Shown: positions 1 to 7,199, counted from the first letter of the stretch. The stretch is DNA of 10,015 bases from an uncultured bacterium (GCA_949285775.1 CASEAD010000101.1:1-10015), one strand, 5' to 3'. Numbers and translations: made by a program. The notes: generated by a model not told the origin, from the letters alone.

Positions 1-230
1 ATATAAAAATAGATCTAACCGCCTTAGAATTAAAATTAATAAACTTACTATTTACCAATATAAATAAAGTAGTAACAAGAAATACCATACTAGACAAAAT
101 ATGGGAATGGACAGGAAATGATGTAGACGACCACACAATTACTGTATATTTTAAAAGAATAAGAGAAAAAATAGGAACAAATATAATTATTACTATTAAA
201 GGCATAGGTTATAGAATAGATGAAAAATAA
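1..230 (+). CDS. Response regulator, OmpR/PhoB family, C-terminal DNA-binding part (5' end outside window)
   Basis: The frame beginning at base 3 is open to a TAA at 228-230 and encodes about 75 residues. These form the winged-helix effector domain of an OmpR/PhoB response regulator: an LTALELKLI-type start of the first helix, the TRNTILDKIWEW segment, the recognition helix around DDHTITVYFKRIREKIG, and the closing wing KGIGYRID. The phospho-acceptor receiver domain lies upstream of the window. The downstream sensor kinase starts inside this gene (11-base overlap), so the two are translationally coupled and form one two-component system. Family assignment is firm; the regulon cannot be inferred from the fragment. 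Confidence 0.92.
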   Translation, partial: IKIDLTALELKLINLLFTNINKVVTRNTILDKIWEWTGNDVDDHTITVYFKRIREKIGTNIIITIKGIGYRIDEK

Positions 231-1431
231 AATAGAATTAAAACACTACTTAAAAATTACCATATTAACATCTATTATCTTATTACTCTTATTCACAGTA
301 ATAAATATATATGAATATCATACCTATACAACTAATTTTAATAATAAAATAAACCAAATAATAACTATCTTATTAGATAAATACCCTAATCTAACTGAAG
401 TAGATTTAATAGAAATATTAAATAATGATACTAATACAAATTTAGATATATTAAGTAAATATGGAATAGATCTAGATAACGAATCAATTATATTACAAAA
501 TAATGAATATTTCTCTATCTTTCTAATACTAAACATATCATTTATAACAATTACCATAATAATATTAATATTTATATTTATGAAATATACCAAAAAGAAA
601 GATAAAGATATTAAAGACATCACTAACTATATAGAAGAAATAAATAGAAAAAACTATAATCTAAAAATAGATTCTATCTCAGAAGACGAATTATCTATTC
701 TAAAAAATGAATTATATAAAATAACTATTACCCTAAAAGAAGACGCTGAAAATTCTAAAAAAGATAAATTAGAATTAAAAAAATCCCTAGAAGATATATC
801 TCACCAACTAAAAACCCCATTAACTTCTATATTAATAATATTAGATAACCTAATAGATGATCCTAATATGGATAAAGATATAAGAGAAGATTTTATTAGA
901 GATATAAAAAGAGAAATAACAAATATTAACTTTTTAGTCCAATCAATCTTAAAACTATCAAAACTAGAATCCAATACCATAGACTTTATAAAAGAAGAAA
1001 TATCTTTAGAAAACCTAGTAAATAAATCTATAAAAAACATCTCTCTCTTAAGTGACTTAAAAAATATTAAACTTAAAACCAATTTTTCTGAAAATACCAA
1101 AATAATATGTGATATAAAATGGCAAACAGAAGCAATTAGTAATATTATAAAAAATTGTATAGAACACTCTAATAATAATAGTACAGTTGAAATAATTACA
1201 GAAAATAATAAAATATATTCAATGATAACCATAAAAGATAATGGCACAGGAATACCTAAAGAAGACATACCCCATATCTTTGAAAGATTCTACAAAGGAA
1301 AGAATTCATCTAACGAAAGCATAGGAATAGGACTAGCCTTATCTAAATCCATTATTGAAAGCAATAACGGCACTATAAGTGTAGAGTCATCATCTAAAGG
1401 AACCACATTTTATATTAAATATTATAAATAG
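220..1431 (+). CDS. Membrane sensor histidine kinase (VncS-like two-component sensor)
   Basis: This 403-residue kinase is the partner of the overlapping response regulator. Two hydrophobic segments at about residues 12-30 and 98-121 bracket a short extracytoplasmic region of about 65 residues, so the sensor is small. A linker/coiled segment (about 125-190) leads to the dimerisation and phosphotransfer helix with the H-box SHQLKTPLTS, phospho-acceptor His195. The ATP-binding domain has an N-box (Asn312 in IIKNCIEHS), G1 box DNGTGIP (340-346), F-box FERFYKG (354-360) and G2 box GIGLALS (369-375), so it looks catalytically complete. The start overlaps the regulator stop and has only weak ribosome-site similarity, fitting coupled translation. 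The overall pattern recalls VncS-type kinases of Firmicutes, but the signal sensed is unknown. An HD hydrolase follows 13 bases downstream in the same transcript. Confidence 0.93.
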   Translation: MKNKIELKHYLKITILTSIILLLLFTVINIYEYHTYTTNFNNKINQIITILLDKYPNLTEVDLIEILNNDTNTNLDILSKYGIDLDNESIILQNNEYFSIFLILNISFITITIIILIFIFMKYTKKKDKDIKDITNYIEEINRKNYNLKIDSISEDELSILKNELYKITITLKEDAENSKKDKLELKKSLEDISHQLKTPLTSILIILDNLIDDPNMDKDIREDFIRDIKREITNINFLVQSILKLSKLESNTIDFIKEEISLENLVNKSIKNISLLSDLKNIKLKTNFSENTKIICDIKWQTEAISNIIKNCIEHSNNNSTVEIITENNKIYSMITIKDNGTGIPKEDIPHIFERFYKGKNSSNESIGIGLALSKSIIESNNGTISVESSSKGTTFYIKYYK

Positions 1432-1444
1432 AAGGAGAACAGTT

Positions 1445-1873
1445 ATGATTAATACCAAATTAACAAAAAAAGCCATGCTATTAGCATATAACGCCCATCA
1501 AAACCAATTCGATAAAGGAGGAGTACCCTATATATATCATCCCATACATATAGCAGAACAAATGAATACCGAAACAGAATGCTTAGTAGCACTCTTACAT
1601 GATATTGTAGAAGATACTAATTTATCATTTAAAGACTTAGAAAAAGAATTTCCTAAAGAAGTAATAGATATACTAAAATTATTAACCCATAATAAAAACA
1701 TAGATTACTTAGAATATATAAAACCCATAAAAAATAACCCCATAGCCAGAAAAGTTAAAATAGCAGATTTAATACATAATTCAGATAAAACCAGACTAAA
1801 TAACATAACCCAAGAAGATATTACCAGAATAAATAAATATAAAAAAGCCCTAGAATATTTATTAAATGATTAA
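1445..1873 (+). CDS. Stand-alone HD hydrolase, SpoT/Mesh1-like (probable (p)ppGpp hydrolase)
   Basis: The 142-residue protein is a single HD domain with the signature of the RelA/SpoT hydrolase half and of small alarmone hydrolases (Mesh1 type). Visible motifs are GGVPYIYHP with His32, ALLHDIVEDT with the His52-Asp53 pair and Glu56-Asp57, and VKIADLIHN with Asp108 and Asn112. His32, His52, Asp53 and Asp108 are the expected Mn-binding set. No synthetase domain is present, so the predicted reaction is removal of the 3' pyrophosphate from (p)ppGpp in the cytoplasm; another nucleotide substrate is possible. GAAGGAG at 1431-1437 is a good ribosome site that abuts the kinase stop. A terminator follows, making this the last gene of the two-component operon. 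Fold and family are secure; the substrate is inferred. Confidence 0.85.
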   Translation: MINTKLTKKAMLLAYNAHQNQFDKGGVPYIYHPIHIAEQMNTETECLVALLHDIVEDTNLSFKDLEKEFPKEVIDILKLLTHNKNIDYLEYIKPIKNNPIARKVKIADLIHNSDKTRLNNITQEDITRINKYKKALEYLLND

Positions 1874-1874
1874 C

Positions 1875-1896
1875 GAACTATAACAGTTCTTTTTTT
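1875..1896 (+). terminator. Rho-independent terminator after the HD hydrolase gene
   Basis: A perfect 5-bp stem (GAACT 1875-1879, AGTTC 1885-1889) with a 5-base loop is followed directly by seven T residues (1890-1896). It starts one base after the stop codon and precedes a new promoter, which supports its role. The stem is short, so termination may be incomplete. Confidence 0.65.
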
Positions 1897-1910
1897 CTTA
1901 TCATCATCTC

Positions 1911-1939
1911 TTGACAAATATCAAATTAAATATTAAAAT
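1911..1939 (+). promoter_or_regulatory. Sigma-A-type promoter of the regulator-sufC-sufB operon
   Basis: A perfect -35 TTGACA (1911-1916), a 17-base spacer and a -10 TAAAAT (1934-1939) form a near-consensus vegetative promoter. Transcription should begin near 1946, leaving a leader of about 27 bases before the regulator gene. A strong core promoter with a palindrome on the start site is the usual arrangement for repression. Confidence 0.85.
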
Positions 1940-1956
1940 GTTAGCGTAGTCTAACA
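1939..1956 (+). promoter_or_regulatory. Palindromic operator on the start site, probable autoregulatory site
   Basis: TGTTAGCGTAGTCTAACA is an imperfect 18-bp palindrome with perfect TGTTAG / CTAACA arms around a six-base centre. It begins at the last base of the -10 hexamer and covers the predicted transcription start, so a bound dimer should block initiation. The TTAG...CTAA arms recall the operators of DtxR/IdeR-family repressors, and the first gene downstream encodes a DtxR-fold protein. Assignment of that protein to this site is inference from position and family. Confidence 0.75.
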
Positions 1957-1972
1957 AAAAAGGAGAAGTATC

Positions 1973-2440
1973 ATGAAACTAACTAATTCCCAAGAAGAAT
2001 ATCTAAAAACTATCTATATCCTAGAAAAAAATAATAATAAAGTAAGAGTAACTGATATTGCTCAAAAATTAAATATAACCAAACCAAGCGTTAATAAAGC
2101 TATAAATATATTGAAGGATTTAAAACTAATAGAATATGAAACCTATAAAAACATTAACTTAACTAAAAAAGGAGAAACTCTCGCTAAAGAAATAATAAAA
2201 AAACAAGATATCCTAGAAATATTTTTAATAGGAATATTAGGAATAAAGAGGGACATTGCTATAAAAGAAGCTAAAGATATTAAAAATATAATGTCATCTA
2301 ATAGTATAAAAAAATTAGATACATATATCAACAAAATATTAGGTCTAGAAGAATTAAAATGTGGATATAACAAAAATAATGAAAAATGTAGAGAATGTAT
2401 AAAAACAACAGCCAGAGAAAGACTAAAAGAAACTATATAA
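1973..2440 (+). CDS. DtxR/MntR-fold transcriptional regulator with C-terminal cysteine cluster; candidate Fe-S sensor
   Basis: This 155-residue protein has an N-terminal winged helix (about 1-70; EEYLKTIYIL, then ARVSDIA-like VRVTDIAQKL, recognition helix TKPSVNKAINILK, and the wing ending in LTKKGE). A helical dimerisation region follows (about 72-125). Aligned by eye to Bacillus MntR, the metal-ligand positions are mostly replaced: the ligand helices read KQDILE where MntR has RHELLE, and KDIKNIMS where MntR has EGIEHHLS. The protein contains no histidine. Its only cysteines are Cys130, Cys139 and Cys142 near the C-terminus (C-X8-C-X2-C), suggesting an Fe-S cluster or Zn site. The gene has an AGGAG site (1961-1965) and is followed after 12 bases by the SufC-like gene. 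Role inferred: autorepressor adjusting Fe-S assembly to cluster supply. Fold call strong; sensing call unproven. Confidence 0.85.
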   Translation: MKLTNSQEEYLKTIYILEKNNNKVRVTDIAQKLNITKPSVNKAINILKDLKLIEYETYKNINLTKKGETLAKEIIKKQDILEIFLIGILGIKRDIAIKEAKDIKNIMSSNSIKKLDTYINKILGLEELKCGYNKNNEKCRECIKTTARERLKETI

Positions 2441-2452
2441 GGAGGAAACAAA

Positions 2453-3193
2453 ATGCTATTAGAATTACAAAATATATCTTATAAAAGAGATGGTAAAAAA
2501 ATATTAGATAATATTAATTTAAAAATAGATATAGATAAATTTATTGCCATAACAGGCCCAAACGGTTCTGGAAAATCTACCCTAGTAAAAATTATAATGG
2601 GAATTAAAAAAACAGATTCAGGTAAAATAATTTTTAATGGTAAAGATATTACTAATTTAAGTATAAACGAAAGAGCCAATCTAGGTATAAGTTTCGCCTT
2701 CCAACAACCAGTAAAATTTAAAGGTATTACAGTTTATGATTTACTTAGAATGGCTGGAAGAAAAAAAATATCCAAAAAAGAAGCCTGTGAAATATTATCT
2801 AAAGTAGGATTATGCGCTAAAGAATACGTCGATAGAGAAGTAAATAGCTCCCTATCAGGAGGAGAATTAAAAAGAATAGAAATAGCATCAGTAGTATTAA
2901 GAAAATCTAAATTAACCATCTTTGATGAACCAGAAGCTGGTATTGACTTATGGAGTTTTAATAATCTAATAGAAGTATTTGCAAACATGAGACAATTAAT
3001 AAAAGGAACAACTATAATAATATCTCATCAAGAAAAAATACTAAATATCGCTGATGAAGTAATACTAATTAAAAATGGTAAAATAGTCAATATAGGAACA
3101 AGCAAAGATATAATAGATAAAGAAATAATAAATAAAACATGCTGTAAATTAAAAAACAACATAAAGGAGGAAAAAAGTGAGCAACCAAATTAA
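2453..3193 (+). CDS. sufC: SufC-like ABC ATPase of Fe-S cluster assembly
   Basis: This 246-residue cytoplasmic ABC ATPase belongs to the SufC family and powers cluster assembly on a SufB-type scaffold, not transport. It has Walker A GPNGSGKST (35-43), a Q-loop FQQP (83-86), signature LSGGE (134-138), Walker B TIFDEP (155-160), D-loop EAGIDLWS (161-168) and the switch His192. The FAFQQP and DEPEAGIDLWS segments are typical of SufC and its archaeal/anaerobe homologues. A strong GGAGG site (2441-2445) lies between the regulator stop and this start. The gene overlaps the scaffold gene by 17 bases, so the two products are probably made in fixed ratio. No permease, substrate-binding protein, SufS or SufU is nearby. 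It could equally be called SmsC of the minimal SMS-type system. Confidence 0.9.
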   Translation: MLLELQNISYKRDGKKILDNINLKIDIDKFIAITGPNGSGKSTLVKIIMGIKKTDSGKIIFNGKDITNLSINERANLGISFAFQQPVKFKGITVYDLLRMAGRKKISKKEACEILSKVGLCAKEYVDREVNSSLSGGELKRIEIASVVLRKSKLTIFDEPEAGIDLWSFNNLIEVFANMRQLIKGTTIIISHQEKILNIADEVILIKNGKIVNIGTSKDIIDKEIINKTCCKLKNNIKEEKSEQPN

Positions 3194-4103
3194 TCAAATA
3201 GATAAAAAACTACTAGATGAATTATCTTCAGATATTATTCAAGACGGTGCATATAATATTAGAAAAAACGGTAAAAAAATAGAAAGAAAAATAACCGAAA
3301 ACGTAAATATTATTAATAAAACTAATAAACCAGGAATAGATATATATGTTAAAGAAAATACTAAATTTGATTTCATATATATACCCGTTATAATTACCAA
3401 AAGTGGCTTAAAAGATATTGTGTATAACGACTTCCATATTGGTAAAAACGCTAATGTAATAATACTAGCAGGCTGCGCTATCTGTAATAACCACGACAAA
3501 AATTCAAGACACGATGGCATTCATAGATTCTACTTAGAAGAAGGAGCTAAAGTAAAATATATTGAAAAACACTATGGAGAAGGCGTAGGAACTGGTAAGA
3601 AAATATTAAATCCCATTACAGAAGTCTACCTTAAAAAAGGAAGTAATATGGAAATAGAAAGTACCCAAATAGAAGGCGTAGATTCTACTATAAGAGAAAC
3701 AAAAGCTATACTAGAAGAAAACACTAACTTCATAGTTACGGAAAAAATAATGACTCATCAAAACCAAATAGCCAAAACAATATTCACAGTTGAATTAAAT
3801 GGAGAAAATTCTAGTACTCATATAACCTCTAGATCAGTAGCAACCGATAACTCCAAACAAGAATTTATATCTAAAATATACGGCAACGCCAAATCTTTCT
3901 CCCATAGTGAATGTGACGCTATTATAAAAGATAATGCCAAAGTAACAGCAATCCCCGAAGTAACTGCTAATCATATAGACGCCAATCTAATTCATGAGGC
4001 AGCCATAGGAAAAATAGCCGGAGAACAAATAACTAAACTAATGACACTAGGATACACTGAAGAAGAAGCAGAACAAGAAATAATAAATGGATTTTTAAAA
4101 TAG
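3177..4103 (+). CDS. SufB/SufD-like Fe-S cluster scaffold (short, SMS-type)
   Basis: At 308 residues this is much shorter than E. coli SufB (about 495) but keeps the beta-helix core and C-terminal motifs. Cys246 in SECDAII matches the SufB CDS motif, and IHEAAIGKIAGEQ (272-284, His273-Glu274) matches the conserved HEA..SKI segment used for cluster assembly. A Cys100-X2-Cys103 pair lies within GCAICNN, followed by a His-rich HDGIHRF stretch and EKHYGEG (130-136). This arrangement is seen in archaeal and anaerobe SufB-like scaffolds. Translation starts at GTG (3177) behind AAGGAGG (3164-3170), overlapping sufC. Cysteine desulfurase and carrier genes are absent here, so sulfur must come from a distant gene or from sulfide. 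Many databases would call it a SufD family protein. Confidence 0.88.
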   Translation: MSNQINQIDKKLLDELSSDIIQDGAYNIRKNGKKIERKITENVNIINKTNKPGIDIYVKENTKFDFIYIPVIITKSGLKDIVYNDFHIGKNANVIILAGCAICNNHDKNSRHDGIHRFYLEEGAKVKYIEKHYGEGVGTGKKILNPITEVYLKKGSNMEIESTQIEGVDSTIRETKAILEENTNFIVTEKIMTHQNQIAKTIFTVELNGENSSTHITSRSVATDNSKQEFISKIYGNAKSFSHSECDAIIKDNAKVTAIPEVTANHIDANLIHEAAIGKIAGEQITKLMTLGYTEEEAEQEIINGFLK

Positions 4104-4127
4104 AATAGCCAACAAAACTATTCTATT
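4099..4127. terminator. Bidirectional terminator between convergent operons
   Basis: A perfect 10-bp stem (4099-4108 and 4118-4127) with a 9-base loop spans the gap between the + strand scaffold gene and the - strand helicase gene. The arms contain both stop codons (4101-4103 on +, 4118-4120 on -). T-rich sequence follows the stem on the + strand, and the - strand reads into a broken T-run, so one hairpin can end both transcripts. The stem is A+T-rich, which weakens it. Confidence 0.75.
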
Positions 4128-6445
4128 ATTTCATTATGAATATAAACATTCTTATTATAAGAAATCTCTTTAACAAAAGAAGAAACTTTAGACTTAGGAC
4201 ATACAATATAAACCCTATTCTTAGTCCTAGTCAAAGCAACATAGAAGAGTCTCCTCTCCTCAGGATACATAATCCCCTCATCTATAGTAGGCTTTATCAA
4301 CCTAATCAAAGCCTCATCTTCTATTTTAGAAGGAAACCCATATTTATCATCCACAGCGTTTATCAAAACAACCTCATCATACCCCAATCCCTTAGCAGCG
4401 TGAACAGTTAAAAAATTAATCTTAATATTAGTATTACCCTCCCATATAATTCTTTCTTTATTTTTCTTAACAAAATATTTATCTCTAGTTAAACTATCTA
4501 TATCTTTATTATATCTACCTAAGAATAAAACATTCTCCTTACTATCAATCTTCTTCATAATATAATTAACAGTCTTAGCCTTATTAGAATTTATATAAAA
4601 AGGATCACTATCATTATACACATATATTTCAACTGGTTTAAACAAATGCTTATTAGATTTTAAAGTCTTTCTTATTTGATTAGTATTCTTATTAATAAAT
4701 TCCTTAGCAATATCTAATAATTCCTGTGAATTACGATAGGTATTTTCAATAGGAATTTTTTTAGCATTCCGCATATACATCTTAAAATTAGTAAACAAAT
4801 CCACTCTCGATCCCGCAAAAGCAAATATCGACTGATAATCATCTCCAACCGCAAATACTTTAGCATCAAATAGTTTAGCAATCTTATCAGTCAAATTAAA
4901 TCTTTGAATAGATATATCTTGATACTCATCTATAATAATATACTTATAATCAACCCCTAAACTTGATTTGCTAACCTCACTTATCTTACTATAAGCTAAA
5001 TTAATCATATCCTCAAAATCAACCAAATGATGCTCTTCTAAATACTTATGATAATAATCATAAAAATCTAATACAACATCTATCTGCATCTTTAGTTCAT
5101 CATTTTGCTTTTCTCTAATTTCAAGAAGTTTTTCCCTATCATAATTACTAGCCTTAAAATAAGAAATAAAAGGCACTAATAATTTTTCTATAAAATCATA
5201 AAAATAACTATTCTCACTAGTCTTCATTAACTCATCATATATTTCCTTATTACTAACTTTTCTAAAACAATAACCCCTCCTTAATAACTCTTTATTTAAA
5301 TACTTAACTTTATCTTTATAACTCATGCCAGAATTAGTAATAATAAATAAATCCTTACAATACCTATGATAATCTTCTTTCAATTTTAAAGTACTTAAAT
5401 AATTATCCAGTTCCCTTTCTGTTAAAGAACTATTGTTATTATTTTTATCAATTCCAAAATGTTCAATATAATTAAATAGTTCCCCCTGATATATATAGAA
5501 ATCAGGTTTCATTATATGATTATTAACTTTCTTATCAAATATCCTTTCATATTCATAATCAATACCATTCCTAAACAAATAATTAGCAATATCTACCTCT
5601 TCCTTAGACTTAACATACTCTCCCCGAATAGTCTTTAAATAATTCCTTCTTCTATCAATAGTAGAATTTATATACTTATCTAAATACTCATCGTTATTAA
5701 CGTATTTCTTCTTATATAAATATTTATGATATTCATAAAAAGAATCAAAATTTTTATATTCCTCATTAATACCTAACCTATTCCGAAAAGAAGTAAAAAA
5801 TCTTTTAAATTTATCCTTATTATTAAATAAATCATTCTTTATATATTCAACAAATATCTTAAACTTAACCGCATCACTTACAATATCCAGTTTTTTGCCA
5901 GTAGCACACCTTAATATCTTCATACCCAACTTATGAAAAGTATAAACATCTACATCAGTATAACCAAATAACTTATGTATCTTATCCCTAATCTCATCAC
6001 ATGCCTTATTAGTAAAAGATATAACCACAATCTCACTTTGTTTATAATTACACTTATCAATTAAATATTTAACCTTAGCAGCCATAGTAGTAGTCTTACC
6101 CGCACCAGCTCCCGCAATCACTAAAAGATTCTCCTCTTCACATATAATAGCCTTCTTTTGATCCAAATCAAGTTCAATATCAGGAAACATTGTCCTAAAA
6201 TAATTATCAAATTCCCTTAACTTCCAATTCAAATACCCCTTATTATGATCTCGAATAATCCTATACTTATCAATTACAGTCTCTTTCATAAAATTATAAA
6301 ATATATCATTATGATGTAACCCCTTATATAAATCCTTATGCCTATTCAAAAAATCAATATACATATTTTCCGTTATATAAATATCTCTAACCATAAACTT
6401 CTTATATTCCTTAATATAATTTAAATATTCCCTTTTACTAAACAT
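4118..6445 (-). CDS. UvrD/helicase IV-like superfamily 1 DNA helicase with inserted PD-(D/E)XK-like nuclease domain
   Basis: This 775-residue protein is predicted to be a 3'-5' DNA helicase/translocase. Helicase motifs occur in order: Q-motif LDLDQKKAI (92-100), Walker A AGAGAGKTT (111-119), motif Ia SFTNKACDEI (143-152), Walker B IIIDEYQD (503-510), motif III GDDYQSIFAFAGS (534-546), motif IV NTYRNSQEL (568-576), motif V TVHAAKGLGYDEV (680-692) and motif VI ERRLFYVALTRTK (730-742). All look intact. Between motifs Ia and II lies a module with Glu283 (KSKEEVDIANYL), PDFYI (Asp315) and YIEHFG (Glu328), matching the nuclease-like insertion of helicase IV relatives. The N-terminal 90 residues are family-specific. 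The ribosome site AAGGTGG (6450-6456) overlaps the stop of the upstream gene, nine bases away. Repair or defence is plausible; the specific role is unknown. Confidence 0.92.
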   Translation of the reverse strand: MFSKREYLNYIKEYKKFMVRDIYITENMYIDFLNRHKDLYKGLHHNDIFYNFMKETVIDKYRIIRDHNKGYLNWKLREFDNYFRTMFPDIELDLDQKKAIICEEENLLVIAGAGAGKTTTMAAKVKYLIDKCNYKQSEIVVISFTNKACDEIRDKIHKLFGYTDVDVYTFHKLGMKILRCATGKKLDIVSDAVKFKIFVEYIKNDLFNNKDKFKRFFTSFRNRLGINEEYKNFDSFYEYHKYLYKKKYVNNDEYLDKYINSTIDRRRNYLKTIRGEYVKSKEEVDIANYLFRNGIDYEYERIFDKKVNNHIMKPDFYIYQGELFNYIEHFGIDKNNNNSSLTERELDNYLSTLKLKEDYHRYCKDLFIITNSGMSYKDKVKYLNKELLRRGYCFRKVSNKEIYDELMKTSENSYFYDFIEKLLVPFISYFKASNYDREKLLEIREKQNDELKMQIDVVLDFYDYYHKYLEEHHLVDFEDMINLAYSKISEVSKSSLGVDYKYIIIDEYQDISIQRFNLTDKIAKLFDAKVFAVGDDYQSIFAFAGSRVDLFTNFKMYMRNAKKIPIENTYRNSQELLDIAKEFINKNTNQIRKTLKSNKHLFKPVEIYVYNDSDPFYINSNKAKTVNYIMKKIDSKENVLFLGRYNKDIDSLTRDKYFVKKNKERIIWEGNTNIKINFLTVHAAKGLGYDEVVLINAVDDKYGFPSKIEDEALIRLIKPTIDEGIMYPEERRLFYVALTRTKNRVYIVCPKSKVSSFVKEISYNKNVYIHNEIIE

Positions 6446-6454
6446 ACAACCACC

Positions 6455-7087
6455 TTATCTTCTTTTATTACTACTTATCTCAATATCAGGATAATCATAA
6501 ACCCGCAACTGTTCATTCCCCTTAAAAAAACTATTAATATAAATATTACCATCTATATTGTCTATAACACTATCATCAGATATACAAACTTTAGTATGCA
6601 AGAAACAATTACCATAAAGATAAGCACTTCTAGAAGTTAGTTTTAAATACCCCTTCCTAAGTAATTCTAATGTCAATTCCTTATCAATAGCCCTAGCATA
6701 ATAAAAAGGAGACTTAGATTTAATTCTTAGATGATTAATATACAGATCATCATAATCATCATTTAAATATAAAAACTGAATAAAACTAGGATCAATAATA
6801 TAATCTCCTTGATTATAATCCCTAAAAGACGCTACCACAAAACTATGACCTATAACATTAGAGCTTACACACTTATTAGTAATATTAGCAAATGTAGGAA
6901 TTCCTAGCCTCTTAAAATATCTCCCTATTAATCCCTGCACAGCATCGCATTTATTAATATAACTAGATTCATTAATAATATCATTAATAACAGCAATTAA
7001 ATTATCTAAAAAGAAAGTTAATTCCCCATTAGCAAGTTCCTCTTTATTAATAATTTTTTCCTCAATAATACCAATATCCATAATCAT
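6455..7087 (-). CDS. Transglutaminase-like cysteine hydrolase/protease domain protein
   Basis: This cytoplasmic protein of about 210 residues has the ordered Cys-His-Asp triad of the transglutaminase/papain-like fold. Numbered from this start, these are Cys47 (NKCDAVQGLIGRYF), His81 in GHSFVVASF, and Asp99 in YIIDPSF, which closely follows the GH.W...DP pattern. The remaining 110 residues are unrecognised. The start at 7085-7087 is chosen because AGGA sits six bases upstream. An in-frame ATG at 7183 would add 32 residues, but it has no ribosome site, yields a hydrophobic low-complexity leader and would leave only 44 bases to the divergent gene. A TATACT at 7110-7115 (- strand) could be the -10. 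It is first in a two-gene operon with the helicase. Substrate unknown; peptidase, amidase and acyl-transfer activities all fit. Confidence 0.72.
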   Translation of the reverse strand: MIMDIGIIEEKIINKEELANGELTFFLDNLIAVINDIINESSYINKCDAVQGLIGRYFKRLGIPTFANITNKCVSSNVIGHSFVVASFRDYNQGDYIIDPSFIQFLYLNDDYDDLYINHLRIKSKSPFYYARAIDKELTLELLRKGYLKLTSRSAYLYGNCFLHTKVCISDDSVIDNIDGNIYINSFFKGNEQLRVYDYPDIEISSNKRR

Positions 7088-7199
7088 CACACATCCTAAA
7101 TATAATCTAAGTATAACATAAAAAAAACTAAAAAGAACTAATAATAACTTATTAATACAAATATTTTTAAATTTATCTATCATTTTTTTTATTAATGCT

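Noticed and set aside
801..1268. 155-codon open frame on the - strand inside the histidine kinase gene
   Set aside because: It lies wholly within the strongly supported kinase domain, has no family resemblance, and its hydrophobic composition is what A-rich coding DNA gives on the opposite strand. Similar shadow frames inside the other genes were left out for the same reason.
2453..4103. ABC transporter operon
   Set aside because: The ATPase has SufC-type motifs, its partner is a SufB/D scaffold and there is no membrane protein, so transport is unlikely.
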